The notes below the pieces were generated by a model. The model did no database searches and was not told the origin of the DNA. It saw only the letters and a program-made list of their open reading frames with translations. Both the position numbers and the translations under genes were made by a program. DNA of 64,000 nucleotides, taken from NCBI GenBank assembly GCA_035627955.1, contig DASPKU010000013.1, forward strand, positions 1 to 64,000. The letters run 5' to 3'. Shown here piece after piece: positions 28,249 through 37,170 of this stretch (the first letter of the stretch is position 1; each line of letters opens with the position of its first letter). The stretch is from Phycisphaerales bacterium. Its GTDB lineage: Bacteria > Planctomycetota > Phycisphaerae > Phycisphaerales > UBA1924.

Positions 28249-28929
28249 ATGAGGCCCCGTCTGTTCCGTCGCAAGCCATCGGTTTCGGGTCGCCGCGGCG
28301 CGTTCACGCTGCTGGAGACGATGATGGCCCTGGTGATTATCGGCGTGGGCGTGCTCGCCTTCGTGGATGCCCAGGCGTCGTTCTCGCGCACCAACGCCTG
28401 GTCGAGCCAGGCGGCTACGGGCATGCTGCTGGCGAACGAGGTCCGCGAACTCTCGCGCCGCCTGCCGCGCCATGACCCGGTGACCGGCCTCACCCTTGTC
28501 GGCACCGGCCCCTCCGCCGTGGTCGTGGGCTGGGGTCGGGAGACCGGCGAGTACACCATTGATGACATCGACGACCTCGACGACCTCTCGGCCCTGTCGT
28601 TCGGCCTGGGCGGGACATTCAACGGCCCGGTGGATGCCTTCGGCAACCTCGTGCCCGAGATCGGGCCCGACGGCGAGCCGGTGCTCGATACCGACGGCAA
28701 CCCGCGCCCGCTCAGCGGCTGGTCGCAGCAGATCACCGTCGAGAAGGTTGACCCTTACAACTTCAGCACCATCCGCGTGCCCGCGTACGAGCAGGTGGCC
28801 AACAGCGGCCTGCCCGCGATCGCGGTGGACAAGTTCCCCGTGCGTGTCACTGTGAGCGTCCGCTACCAGGGGCCGCACGAGACTCAGAGTGAAGAGATCA
28901 CGCGGCTGACGTGGATTGTGTCCCCATGA
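28249..28929 (+). CDS. Prepilin-like minor pseudopilin (PilV/GspI type)
   Basis: 226 residues. Prepilin-type N-terminus with FTLLETMMALVIIGVGVLAFVDAQ. The expected Gly(-1) is followed by Ala, so cleavage is either after Gly17 (Glu at +6) or after Ala18 (Glu at +5). The rest has an acidic stretch (DDIDDLDDL, ~105-115) and a beta-rich C-terminus. Its stop overlaps the next start (ATGA), showing tight coupling with the PilX-like protein. Confidence 0.85.
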   Translation: MRPRLFRRKPSVSGRRGAFTLLETMMALVIIGVGVLAFVDAQASFSRTNAWSSQAATGMLLANEVRELSRRLPRHDPVTGLTLVGTGPSAVVVGWGRETGEYTIDDIDDLDDLSALSFGLGGTFNGPVDAFGNLVPEIGPDGEPVLDTDGNPRPLSGWSQQITVEKVDPYNFSTIRVPAYEQVANSGLPAIAVDKFPVRVTVSVRYQGPHETQSEEITRLTWIVSP

Positions 28930-31862
28930 GCGGGCGGAGCAGCGCCATGACAACCCTTCGCACCAGCCCTCGCAGCACTACCCCGGCCGCGCCCGGCGCC
29001 TTCGGCCGCCGCAAGTGGCTCCGCAAGCGCCGCGGCGTTGCCGCCGTGCTGGCGATGATGTTCCTCATCCTCTTCGGCTCGCTCTCGGTAGCGATGGCTA
29101 TCTCGAGCAAGGGCAACATCACCACGGCCGCGACGCACCTTCACGTGTCGCGGGCGCAGTCCGCTGCGGAGACGGGCCTCTCCATCGCGGCCCGCCGCCT
29201 GAGCAACGCGTCGTCACGTTTCGTGATTTCCCGCAGCAACGTGGACAGTTCCTTTGGCTGGAACCTGTGGAGCGGCAATCTCGGCGCCCTGGGCCAGCAC
29301 GCCGTGCTGCGCCCAACGACGGGGCGGCAGGACCTGAGTCTGCCCAGCGGCCTGGCGGCGGCGATCGCCGAGGACCACGCCCAAGACCAGGACATCGTGA
29401 CCGAGGTCGGTCTCTCGCAGGTGGCGGTCGGCAATGCGCCCGCGAACACCAGCAGCGAGTACCGTACGACGTACTGGGTGTTCACGCCGGCGGTAGCGGT
29501 GGAGCCGCGCCAAACGGGGTCCACGACCCCTCCGCTGGCGTACACGGTGACGTACGCGCCGCTGGCGAACGGCACCGATATCCGCGTCATCGCCACCGGG
29601 TACGACTACGCCTACTCGCGGGCCGGGCAGCCGGTGAAGCGGACGATCTCGCAGGACTTCCGCATCGCAAAGCGGGTGAAGAGCGCGATCATCAGCCCGT
29701 CGCGGATCATGATCGGCAAGAACGTCATGATCAGCGGTGACATCGGCTCGCGGTTCACGGGCATCGACTACGTGAACGGCAACCCGCTGGTGCTGCGGTC
29801 CGACTTCCGCAACATCGACCCGATGCTGGACCAGAAGCTTGACGCCTTCTACACGAACCTCCCGCAGTACGACGTCGACGCCGACAACCGCCTGCGGGTC
29901 AGCCACCCGGTGGAGGCCAACGGCATCCCCTCGGGCACACAGGACTACGACGGCGACGGCCAGCCCGACAATGCTCACGACGACGTGACCGGCGATGGTT
30001 ACGTGGATGAGTTCGACGTCTTCGTGCGGCACTTCGACCGCAACAACGACGGCAAGGTGGTGCTGCCCTTTGCTCTGACCGCAGGCACCCCGGCCGCGAA
30101 CCTGTCTCCCGAGTTCGTGCGTGTGGACGGCACGGGGTACGACGACGACCTCGGCCTGCTGATCGACTCCTCGAACCCCGACCGCAACAAGAACGGGGTC
30201 TTCGGCTTCATCGACAGCAACCGCAACGGCCGCTGGGACGCGGGCGAGACGATGCTCGACTTTGACTCCTCGACTAACAAGTACCGCGACCAGGTGCTTG
30301 GCTACCGTGACGGCGTCATCGACAAGAAGGACCAGTACGCCAAGGTCACCGGCCAGCTCTCCTTCCGGGTCGACCGCTCGGCGTGGACCACGGCCCAGGG
30401 CGCCCTCCAGCCCATCCTCCGCGGCCCGATCTCACCCACGGATGGCAACTCGCCGATGCAGTTCAGCGCTGACGACACGGTGCTCCCGGACCTCAACGTG
30501 ACGGTCTTCGGCCCGGCTCAGAGCAACCTGCAGCTCGCGGCGGACGGCGCGGCGTTCAACCAGCAGGTCGCGAGCCAGCTGGGCATCTCCACGGTGCAGC
30601 TGCAGACCTATGTGGAGACGCAGCCCGCGACGGCGACAACGCCGCGGTACCTGCGGCTGGACGGGGATAGCAACAACGACCAGCTGCCGGACAACTGGGC
30701 CACGGCGTACTTCGAGAAAATGCCCTTCAACTCGCCAGCTTTCACCGACTACTACTACCGCCCAGTGTACGAGAACATGGTGTTCAAGGACGTGCAGATC
30801 CCCATGGGCACCAACGCCCTGTTCCGCAACTGCACGTTCGTGGGCGTAACCTACATCCGCTGCGAGCAGGACAACACGCACCTCTTGTGGGGCGAGTACG
30901 GCAAGATGGTGATCCCGTCGGGCCAGACCAAGCCCCACCCGCGGTTCATCCGCGAGGTGTACGGCGATGACCTCGCGACCGAGCCCAACTCGGACCGGCC
31001 CAGCTCGCTCTCGGCGGTGCCGGGGCTGGTGCTGATGTCCAAGCTCCAGCCGCTGGACCAGGCGGACCTGCCGCAGAGCGTCGCCAACGTCACGCAGGGC
31101 TACACCGACCTTCCGATGCCGCTCATCATCAACAGCACGCGGGTGGTCGATACCAAGAAGTACTCCAACAACATCCGCTTCCACGACTGCCTGTTCGTCG
31201 GGTCGATTACCAGCGACGCCCCGCAGGGCTACACGCAGGCCCGCAACAAGCTGCAGTTCACCGGCAGCACGCGCTTCGTGCAGCAGCACCCCAGCGCGCC
31301 CGACGACCCCAGCCTCAACCCCCAGCAGCAGGACATGGCGGACATCAAGTCCAGCTCCATGATGGTGCCCAACTACTCGGTGGACCTGGGCTCGTACAAC
31401 AGCCCTAACGAGCAGGACCTGCAGCTGCAGGGAGCGATCATCGCCGGCGTGCTCGACGTGCGCGGCAACGCCAACATCAACGGCGCCCTGCTGCTCACCT
31501 TCGCGCCGACGCTGGGCTCCGGCCCGCTGCGGGACGCCCTGGGCTTGCCGGCCGGAAACCCCGCCGGGTTCAACACCACCATCGGCTACTTCGGCCCCAC
31601 CGACGGCGACGAGGAGGCCCTTGACCCCAACAACCTCCCGCTGGTCAACGGCGTCCGCATAGCCGGCTGGGACGTGGACGGCGACGGCCTGGTTGACCTC
31701 GGCGCCGACCAGCCGCAGCCCGCCGGCTCCACGGCCATCCCGTTCCACGGCTACGGGCGTATCCAGCTGCGGTTTGATCCCAAGATGGCTATCCCCAGCG
31801 GCATCATGCTCCCCATGACCATCGACCCGCTGCCCGCCACCTACCGGGAGGGCAACTCGTGA
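28926..31862 (+). CDS. Very large PilX-like protein with Ca-binding motifs
   Basis: 978 residues from ATG 28926 (overlapping the previous stop). An N-terminal basic segment precedes one hydrophobic helix, AAVLAMMFLILFGSLSVAMAISSKG (~37-62), followed by AETGLSIAARRL, the arrangement of PilX/PilX_N pilus-assembly proteins, but without the FTLIE site. The exported part has Asp/Asn-rich loops resembling EF-hand or dockerin Ca sites: DYDGDGQPDNAHDDVTGDGYVDEFD (positions ~340-365, split here from a longer run), DRNNDGK and DRNKNG...DSNRNGRWDAGE. The distal half has repeats like polymorphic/beta-helical proteins (VFKDVQIP, RFHDCLFVG). PilX proteins are usually ~150-250 residues, so this one is several-fold longer. 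Possibly a pilus-tip adhesin. Confidence 0.8.
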   Translation: MSGRSSAMTTLRTSPRSTTPAAPGAFGRRKWLRKRRGVAAVLAMMFLILFGSLSVAMAISSKGNITTAATHLHVSRAQSAAETGLSIAARRLSNASSRFVISRSNVDSSFGWNLWSGNLGALGQHAVLRPTTGRQDLSLPSGLAAAIAEDHAQDQDIVTEVGLSQVAVGNAPANTSSEYRTTYWVFTPAVAVEPRQTGSTTPPLAYTVTYAPLANGTDIRVIATGYDYAYSRAGQPVKRTISQDFRIAKRVKSAIISPSRIMIGKNVMISGDIGSRFTGIDYVNGNPLVLRSDFRNIDPMLDQKLDAFYTNLPQYDVDADNRLRVSHPVEANGIPSGTQDYDGDGQPDNAHDDVTGDGYVDEFDVFVRHFDRNNDGKVVLPFALTAGTPAANLSPEFVRVDGTGYDDDLGLLIDSSNPDRNKNGVFGFIDSNRNGRWDAGETMLDFDSSTNKYRDQVLGYRDGVIDKKDQYAKVTGQLSFRVDRSAWTTAQGALQPILRGPISPTDGNSPMQFSADDTVLPDLNVTVFGPAQSNLQLAADGAAFNQQVASQLGISTVQLQTYVETQPATATTPRYLRLDGDSNNDQLPDNWATAYFEKMPFNSPAFTDYYYRPVYENMVFKDVQIPMGTNALFRNCTFVGVTYIRCEQDNTHLLWGEYGKMVIPSGQTKPHPRFIREVYGDDLATEPNSDRPSSLSAVPGLVLMSKLQPLDQADLPQSVANVTQGYTDLPMPLIINSTRVVDTKKYSNNIRFHDCLFVGSITSDAPQGYTQARNKLQFTGSTRFVQQHPSAPDDPSLNPQQQDMADIKSSSMMVPNYSVDLGSYNSPNEQDLQLQGAIIAGVLDVRGNANINGALLLTFAPTLGSGPLRDALGLPAGNPAGFNTTIGYFGPTDGDEEALDPNNLPLVNGVRIAGWDVDGDGLVDLGADQPQPAGSTAIPFHGYGRIQLRFDPKMAIPSGIMLPMTIDPLPATYREGNS

Positions 31863-32488
31863 AGTTCCAAATGGCAAATGGCAAAGGTGCAAGGGGCAAA
31901 GGCCGGTATGGCTTCAGCCTGATTGAGGTGCTGGTCGCGCTCACCATTCTGGGCACGCTGCTCACGGCGGCGATGACCGCGCTGGACACCTCGTTCAAGA
32001 GCTACAAGGTCACCACGGAAGGGGCGTCCACTCACGTGATCGCCCGCATGGTGATGAGCCGCATCATGACGATGGTGCGGACAGGCACGCAGTTCGGGCC
32101 CTACCCCGTGGACCCGCTGGACAGCGCTCAGAATCCCGTGACTTCCGACTACTTCGAGTTCGTGACGCGCGAGAGCGGCACGGACAAGACCATTGTGCGC
32201 ATCGAGCGGCGGGACAAGGACGACCCAGCCGAGGGGCCTTACGAGCTGTGGTATGTGCAGAGCGACTACACCAACGGCGTGCGGACGGGGCTCTACGCCC
32301 GCCCGCTGCTCAGCGGCGTGCAGGAGGCGCGGTTCACGCTCGAGTACGACGTAGGGCAGAACCTCAAGCGGGCGACGGTGGACCTGACCATCAAGCCGAC
32401 GAACTTTCAGGCGGCGTCGATCGGCGGGAACATCGAGGCGCCGTCGATCCGGCTGGTGTCGAGCGTGAACCCGCGGAAGCTGCAGTAG
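31859..32488 (+). CDS. Prepilin-like minor pseudopilin (PilW/GspJ type)
   Basis: GTG start at 31859 overlapping the previous stop (GTGA); ATG 31871 is an alternative. 209 residues. The prepilin cleavage site is after Gly18, followed by FSLIEVLVALTILGTLLTAAM, with Glu at +5. The leader (MANGKGARGKGRYG) is encoded by a short GGCAAA-type repeat. The C-terminal domain is beta-rich, like GspJ (YELWYVQSDYTNGVRTGLYARPLLSGVQEARFTLEYD). Last gene of the pilus operon; the next gene is convergent. Confidence 0.88.
   Translation: MKFQMANGKGARGKGRYGFSLIEVLVALTILGTLLTAAMTALDTSFKSYKVTTEGASTHVIARMVMSRIMTMVRTGTQFGPYPVDPLDSAQNPVTSDYFEFVTRESGTDKTIVRIERRDKDDPAEGPYELWYVQSDYTNGVRTGLYARPLLSGVQEARFTLEYDVGQNLKRATVDLTIKPTNFQAASIGGNIEAPSIRLVSSVNPRKLQ
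31869..31902 (+). repeat. AAATGGC/AAAGGGGC short tandem repeats in a prepilin leader
   Basis: AAATGGC AAATGGC AAAGGTGC AAGGGGC AAAGG: five heptamer-like units at the 5' end of the GspJ-like gene, encoding the basic leader peptide. Confidence 0.75.
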
Positions 32489-32521
32489 GCGGCACGATCA
32501 TGAAGCATGTTCGTGGCACGT

Positions 32522-33442
32522 CTACCTGAGCCCCTCCAGCGCCGCGGGGACTTCTTCCGCCAGCTCGGTCGCGATCAGCCCGCCCGACGCCCCGCGGGAC
32601 TTCGCCCACCGCTCCCCCGCGATCGCGTGCGCCTGCACGCCGATGCGGGCCGCGTCGAACAGGCTCAGGACACGCTTCGGCCCTGCGCCGTGCTGGGCGA
32701 TGATGCCGGCGATGACGCCCGAGAGCACGTCGCCGGTGCCCGCCGTCGCCAGGCACGGGTGGCCCCGAGTGCATACCCAGGTCTGGTGCCCGTCGCTCAC
32801 CACCGTGCCCATCCCCTTGAGCACGACGATGCAGCCCAGCCGTTGCGCGAGCGCCTCCGCGGCCGCGGGCCGGGTGGCTTCGTTTACGGGATCGAGCGTG
32901 ATGTTCAGGGCGGCGGCGAGGCGGCGGAACTCGCCCGGGTGGGGCGTCAGCACGGCCGCGCCCCGGAAGTCGCGCTGGAGCTGCGGGATCAGGGCGAGGT
33001 TGTTGATCGCGTCGGCGTCCACGACCACCGGGATGTCCTCCTGCTGCACGGCCCGCAGGCTCGATGCCGCGGGCCCCTCGCCCACCCCCAGCCCGGGGCC
33101 GACGACAAGGCAGGTGGAATCGAGAATGACGTCGTCGATCACCTCGGCCGCGAGGTGCGGGACGAGCTCGCCGCGGTCGTCCACGTGCAGGCCGACGCCG
33201 GTGGCGGAGGGGCAGATCGCGATTCCGGAGCCGAGGATGGGCGTGGGCATGACCAGGCGGGCCAGCCCCGCCCCGGCACGCAACGCCCCGAGAGCCGCGA
33301 GCGCAGGGGCGCCGATCATTCGGGCATCGCCGGCGCACGAGCCGCCGAGCACGGCCACGGTGCCGAACGTGCCCTTGTGCCCGCCCGCTGGTCGCGGCGG
33401 CAGTGTGGGCAGCTCGCCCGCGTTGGAGCCCGCCTCGCTCAC
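32522..33442 (-). CDS. nnrD: ADP-dependent (S)-NAD(P)H-hydrate dehydratase
   Basis: Repairs damaged NAD(P)H hydrates in the cytoplasm. 306 residues, the C-terminal YjeF/carbohydrate-kinase domain alone, without the NnrE epimerase domain that is often fused. Motifs: GHKGTFGTVAVLGGS, AGAGLARLV, LVVGPGLG, VVDADAIN, LTPHPGEFRRL, VLKGMGTVV and the ribokinase-type catalytic GTGDVLSGVIAG. GTG start at 33442 overlaps the stop of the upstream transglutaminase gene (GTGA), so the two are coupled. The remaining ~30 N-terminal residues are Pro/Gly-rich. Confidence 0.92.
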   Translation of the reverse strand: MSEAGSNAGELPTLPPRPAGGHKGTFGTVAVLGGSCAGDARMIGAPALAALGALRAGAGLARLVMPTPILGSGIAICPSATGVGLHVDDRGELVPHLAAEVIDDVILDSTCLVVGPGLGVGEGPAASSLRAVQQEDIPVVVDADAINNLALIPQLQRDFRGAAVLTPHPGEFRRLAAALNITLDPVNEATRPAAAEALAQRLGCIVVLKGMGTVVSDGHQTWVCTRGHPCLATAGTGDVLSGVIAGIIAQHGAGPKRVLSLFDAARIGVQAHAIAGERWAKSRGASGGLIATELAEEVPAALEGLR

Positions 33443-34974
33443 TTGCCGCCCGCTCCCGCGCCCACGCCCGCCGCGGCGTGCTCGACGCTCTCAACCTTGA
33501 TCTTCAGTGCGCCGAGCAGCGGCGCGACCGCGCCAAGGCCAGAGGCGGGAGCCCCGTCCTCGAGCTTGGTGACGTCGAGGGCGATGTGCGTGGCGTCGAA
33601 GGGGGTCGAGTCGTCGAGCGTGGCGTCCAGATCGACCCAGCGGTGCTTGCCGTCGACTTCGAGCAAGGCCTGCGTCCACATGTGGTAGCCGAAGATCCCC
33701 TGCGACCCGGCGAACTGGTCGGCGTACACGAGGCCCACCACGGCGCGGGAGCGGATCCCATTGGACCGCAGGAGGGCTGTCAGCAGCACGCCGTGCTCGG
33801 TGCAGTCGCCCTGCTTGGAGCGTGCGACCTCGGAGGCGGTGGCGAACGCGGTGCCGAGGTTCTTCTTGCTGATGTAGCGGTGGACGAAGCGGCGGCACGC
33901 CTCGGCCTTGGCCGCGGGGGTGTCCTCGCCATTGTTGAGGCTGGCGATCGCCCGGGTCGCGAGCTTCGCGACCTCGGGGTCCTGCGAGTTGGCCAGGGTG
34001 GTGGCGGCGAGGAGGGCGGGGTCGGTGGCGTCCGCCTCGGGGGCGGGGCTAAGGCTGGTGGTTGAGATGGTGAGGGTGGCCCTGTTGCCGTCCGCGGCCA
34101 CCTTCTGCGCTCCGGTCTCGGGCAGCTTGGGCATGTCCTCTTCGACCGAGAGCGTCAGCACCGCCCGCGTCACCTCGCGCGGGTTCTCGATCGGCCGGTC
34201 GGGCTTGCAGAAGGTGCTCACCATGATCTCCGGAGGCGCGGCCTTGGTCTTGGCCCCCGCCTGGGCTTCCGCCCGTGTGCTGGCGATCACGTCGATGTTG
34301 ATCCCGCCCACCGACATGCGGCTCTTGATCAGCTCGCCGTCCTCATCCACGTAGTCGGTGCTCTTGAACACGCCCTGGCCGGTGTCGGTTGTGATCTTGC
34401 GTTTGGTCGCCTCCACTGTGCGGCCGTCAACGACGACGCTGGTCTTCTCGAAGTCTGTGTACTTCACCGTGACCGGGGTGGCGCCCATCTCCGGGGTCAC
34501 CGAGCGCAGCGTGATCTCCTTAGCCCCGCTCTTCATCCGCTGCCTCACGAACTGATCCGCCGCGTTGGGGGTCAGCCACACGCCCTCGGGTTTGGGCAAC
34601 TGCTTCGTGATCGGTTTGCCGTTCTGCTCCGTCACGAGCTCGATCGAGCCGTCCTGTTGGAAGGTGTACGTCGAAGTGATGGGCTTGCCGCCGGTGTTCT
34701 GCACCGACTTCATCATGACCGGCGTGCCGTCGACGGTCTCAACGAAGAGCGATTCCATGGTGATCTTGGCGACCGCGTCGCCGCGCCCGATGGAGATAGT
34801 GGTCTTGCTGCTGGTGGTGACCTTGCCGTCCTCGGTCTTGATGACGCTGTGCATGTCGCCGCATGCCTGGCCCATCATTTTCAGAATGTACCAGCGGTCG
34901 CTGTCGGCCAGCGCTCCCGACGCCAGCGAGACCAGCACGAACAACGCAGGCACGACGCGGCGGAAGATCATCAT
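33439..34974 (-). CDS. Secreted transglutaminase-like protein
   Basis: Start at ATG 34974 (MMIFRRVVPALFVLVSLASGALADS gives a signal peptide). 511 residues. Residues ~25-300 are a beta-rich region of unknown type. The transglutaminase/protease-like core (~360-470) has the Cys-His-Asp triad in KQGDCTEHGVLLTALLRSNGI, GYHMWTQALL and WVDLDATLDD. It probably acts in the periplasm; bacterial members of this superfamily are often proteases or amidases rather than cross-linking enzymes. Followed by nnrD with overlapping stop/start. Divergent from tatD with only 53 bases between starts. Confidence 0.85.
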   Translation of the reverse strand: MMIFRRVVPALFVLVSLASGALADSDRWYILKMMGQACGDMHSVIKTEDGKVTTSSKTTISIGRGDAVAKITMESLFVETVDGTPVMMKSVQNTGGKPITSTYTFQQDGSIELVTEQNGKPITKQLPKPEGVWLTPNAADQFVRQRMKSGAKEITLRSVTPEMGATPVTVKYTDFEKTSVVVDGRTVEATKRKITTDTGQGVFKSTDYVDEDGELIKSRMSVGGINIDVIASTRAEAQAGAKTKAAPPEIMVSTFCKPDRPIENPREVTRAVLTLSVEEDMPKLPETGAQKVAADGNRATLTISTTSLSPAPEADATDPALLAATTLANSQDPEVAKLATRAIASLNNGEDTPAAKAEACRRFVHRYISKKNLGTAFATASEVARSKQGDCTEHGVLLTALLRSNGIRSRAVVGLVYADQFAGSQGIFGYHMWTQALLEVDGKHRWVDLDATLDDSTPFDATHIALDVTKLEDGAPASGLGAVAPLLGALKIKVESVEHAAAGVGAGAGGK

Positions 34975-35027
34975 GCCGAGAGTGTACGTGCAAGCGGCCG
35001 TGACCACCCCTGGGGCTACCCTGCCGC

Positions 35028-35819
35028 GTGATCGACACCCACTGCCACCTCACGTTCGCCGACTTTCAAGACCCCCGGTACCCCGGTGGGGTGGCGGCGG
35101 TGCTGGAGAAGGCTGCGGCGGAGGGGGTGACGGGCGCGATCACAATCTCGACGACCACGCGCGACTGCCTGAAGGCCCTTGCGATCGCCGAGGCTTTCCC
35201 CAACGTCTGGTGCTCGTCGGGCGTGCACCCGCTCTATTCGCACGAGGGGCCGCACGAATGGGCCAACCTGGCCAGGGTCGCGGCCAGCCCCCGCTGCGTC
35301 GCATGGGGTGAGCTGGGCCTCGACCACCACTACGAGGGCCCGCACCGCGCAGTGCAGTTCCAGGTGCTGGAGGAGCAACTCGCGTTCATCAAGCAGGTGC
35401 GGGAGCAGGGCATCGACAGGCCCATCGTGCTGCACTGCCGCGAGGCGTTCGCGGACCTCATCCCGATCCTGAAGGGAAGCGGGCTCGACACCACGCGCAT
35501 GGTCTTCCACTGCTTCACCGGGACGGTGGAGGAGGCCCGGGCGGTGCTGGACATTGGGGCGTGGATCTCCTTCACGGGTGTGGTGACGTACAAGAACGCG
35601 CCCGACGTGCGGGAGGCAGCGGGGCTGATGCCCGCCGACCGCATCATGATCGAAACCGACGCGCCCTTCCTCAGCCCGGAGCCCCACCGCGGCCAGCGGC
35701 CCTGCCAGCCATGGATGTCGGCGGTGACGGCGAGGTTCATTGCGTCCTTGCGAAGGGAGCCGTGGGACGCCTTCCACGCGCAGATCAACGCGAACGTGCA
35801 GCGGTTCTTCGGGGTTTGA
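35028..35819 (+). CDS. TatD-family metal-dependent hydrolase
   Basis: 263 residues, GTG start at 35028. TIM-barrel DNase/hydrolase with metal ligands in IDTHCHL (His5, His7), WGELGLDHHY (Glu), VLHCREAF (His), VFHCFTG (His) and IETDAPFLSP (Asp). Members act as 3'-5' exonucleases on single-stranded DNA or RNA. A possible intergenic repeat element begins right at its stop codon. Confidence 0.93.
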   Translation: MIDTHCHLTFADFQDPRYPGGVAAVLEKAAAEGVTGAITISTTTRDCLKALAIAEAFPNVWCSSGVHPLYSHEGPHEWANLARVAASPRCVAWGELGLDHHYEGPHRAVQFQVLEEQLAFIKQVREQGIDRPIVLHCREAFADLIPILKGSGLDTTRMVFHCFTGTVEEARAVLDIGAWISFTGVVTYKNAPDVREAAGLMPADRIMIETDAPFLSPEPHRGQRPCQPWMSAVTARFIASLRREPWDAFHAQINANVQRFFGV

Positions 35820-35959
35820 AGGCGGAACACAGAAGGCACGGAGAGCGAGCAGAGGAAGCAGAGTTGGAGAGAGCGATCGGATCCGAGTCGCCATCATCAA
35901 CCTCTCAATTCCTGCTCAGTGCCCTCTGTCCACCCTCCGTCCCCTCCGTGTTCCGCCTT
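35819..35959. repeat. Imperfect inverted repeat element between tatD and lgt
   Basis: Outer arms AAGGCGGAACAC (35819-35830) and GTGTTCCGCCTT (35948-35959) are perfect complements, with inner complementary pieces ACGGAG (35838-35843) and CTCCGT (35935-35940). The left half is A/G-rich (AGAAGGCACGGAGAGCGAGC style), the right half C/T-rich. It fills nearly the whole gap between tatD and lgt. Looks like a mobile or amplified non-coding element rather than a terminator. Confidence 0.7.
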
Positions 35960-35984
35960 TGCCGGTCTTCCCTAAACTGCACGC

Positions 35985-37091
35985 ATGACCCTGACCCTGG
36001 CGGCGTGGCTCCACGACCTCAGCCCCGTCATCTTCAAGTTCACCGACGCGCTCGCGATCCGCTGGTACGGCTTGGCCTACGCCCTGGGCTTTATCCTTGG
36101 GTGGCTGTGGCTGCGGTCCATGTCGCGCCGCGGCATGACGCCGCTCTCGCAGCAGCGCATCGGCGACGCGATGCTCATCCTGGTGCTGGGCGTCGTGCTC
36201 GGGGGGCGGCTGGGTTACGTGTTCTTCTACGATCCCGCGCTCCTGGTCGAGTTCACCCGAGACGCGCCCTTCTGGGGCGTGTTCAAGGTCAACAAGGGCG
36301 GCATGTCCTCCCACGGCGGTATCCTGGGTGTCATCGTCGCCTCGTGGGTCGTCGCCCGGGGGGTGAAGGACAACAGCGGGCAGCGCCGGTTCGCCGTGCC
36401 GTGGATGCACGTCCTGGACCTCACGGCCGTCGCCTGCACCGTGGGCCTGGGCCTGGGGCGCATCGCCAACTTCATCAACGGCGAACTGTTGGGCCAGATC
36501 GTGGCCATGCCCGGTAAGGCCGCGCCGGGGTGGGCGGTGAAGTTCCCGCAGGAGCGCATGAACGGTGATCCGCTCGGGGTTGATCCCACCATCCCCGTCG
36601 AGCACGCCCCGCCCCTCACCCCCGAGCAGACCGACGCTCTGGCCGCACTGCTCGACCGCTTCCGCATCGGCATGGAGTCCGACGGCACCGCCTACGGGCG
36701 GATGATCCAGGTTCTGCAAAAGGGCGGCGAGCAGGGTGAGGCGGTGGCCCGAGACCTCGCGCCGCTGATCTCGGCCCGCTACCCGAGCCAGCTCATGCAG
36801 GCCGCGACCGACGGCCTCATCCTTGGGCTGGCCCTCTGGCTTATCTGGTACAAGCCCCGCCGCCCGGGCGTGGTGGGGGCGTGGTTCATGATCCTCTACG
36901 GCGTGATGCGGATCGCCACCGAGTTCATCCGCCTTCCGGACCCCGAGCTGGCCGCGCTCAAGCAGTCGTCGGGGCTCTCCATGGGCCAGTGGCTCAGCAT
37001 CGCCATGATCGTGGTAGGCATCGGCGCTCTCGTCGTATTCCGCCTCCGGCCCACCGACCTCCGCTATCCGGGTTGGCTGCGGAAGGCCTGA
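35985..37091 (+). CDS. lgt: Prolipoprotein diacylglyceryl transferase
   Basis: Inner-membrane enzyme that moves diacylglycerol onto the Cys of lipoprotein precursors; needed by the LpoB-like and other lipoproteins in this window. 368 residues. Motifs: IRWYGLAYALGFILGW, GGRLGYVFFYDP, GGMSSHGGILG and the Lgt signature GLGLGRIANFINGELLG. Then comes an insert of ~90 residues (~190-275) not present in the short proteobacterial enzyme, and the final DGLILGLALWLIWYKPR and MRIATEFIRLPD segments. About seven membrane helices. galE starts 79 bases downstream. Confidence 0.94.
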   Translation: MTLTLAAWLHDLSPVIFKFTDALAIRWYGLAYALGFILGWLWLRSMSRRGMTPLSQQRIGDAMLILVLGVVLGGRLGYVFFYDPALLVEFTRDAPFWGVFKVNKGGMSSHGGILGVIVASWVVARGVKDNSGQRRFAVPWMHVLDLTAVACTVGLGLGRIANFINGELLGQIVAMPGKAAPGWAVKFPQERMNGDPLGVDPTIPVEHAPPLTPEQTDALAALLDRFRIGMESDGTAYGRMIQVLQKGGEQGEAVARDLAPLISARYPSQLMQAATDGLILGLALWLIWYKPRRPGVVGAWFMILYGVMRIATEFIRLPDPELAALKQSSGLSMGQWLSIAMIVVGIGALVVFRLRPTDLRYPGWLRKA

Positions 37092-37170
37092 CCAGCGTGC
37101 ATTCATGGGGGCCGCCGAGAGTGCTCCCTACCCTTCCGCTCCCGGCTGACACCCGGGCTCGGAGGTCTCC

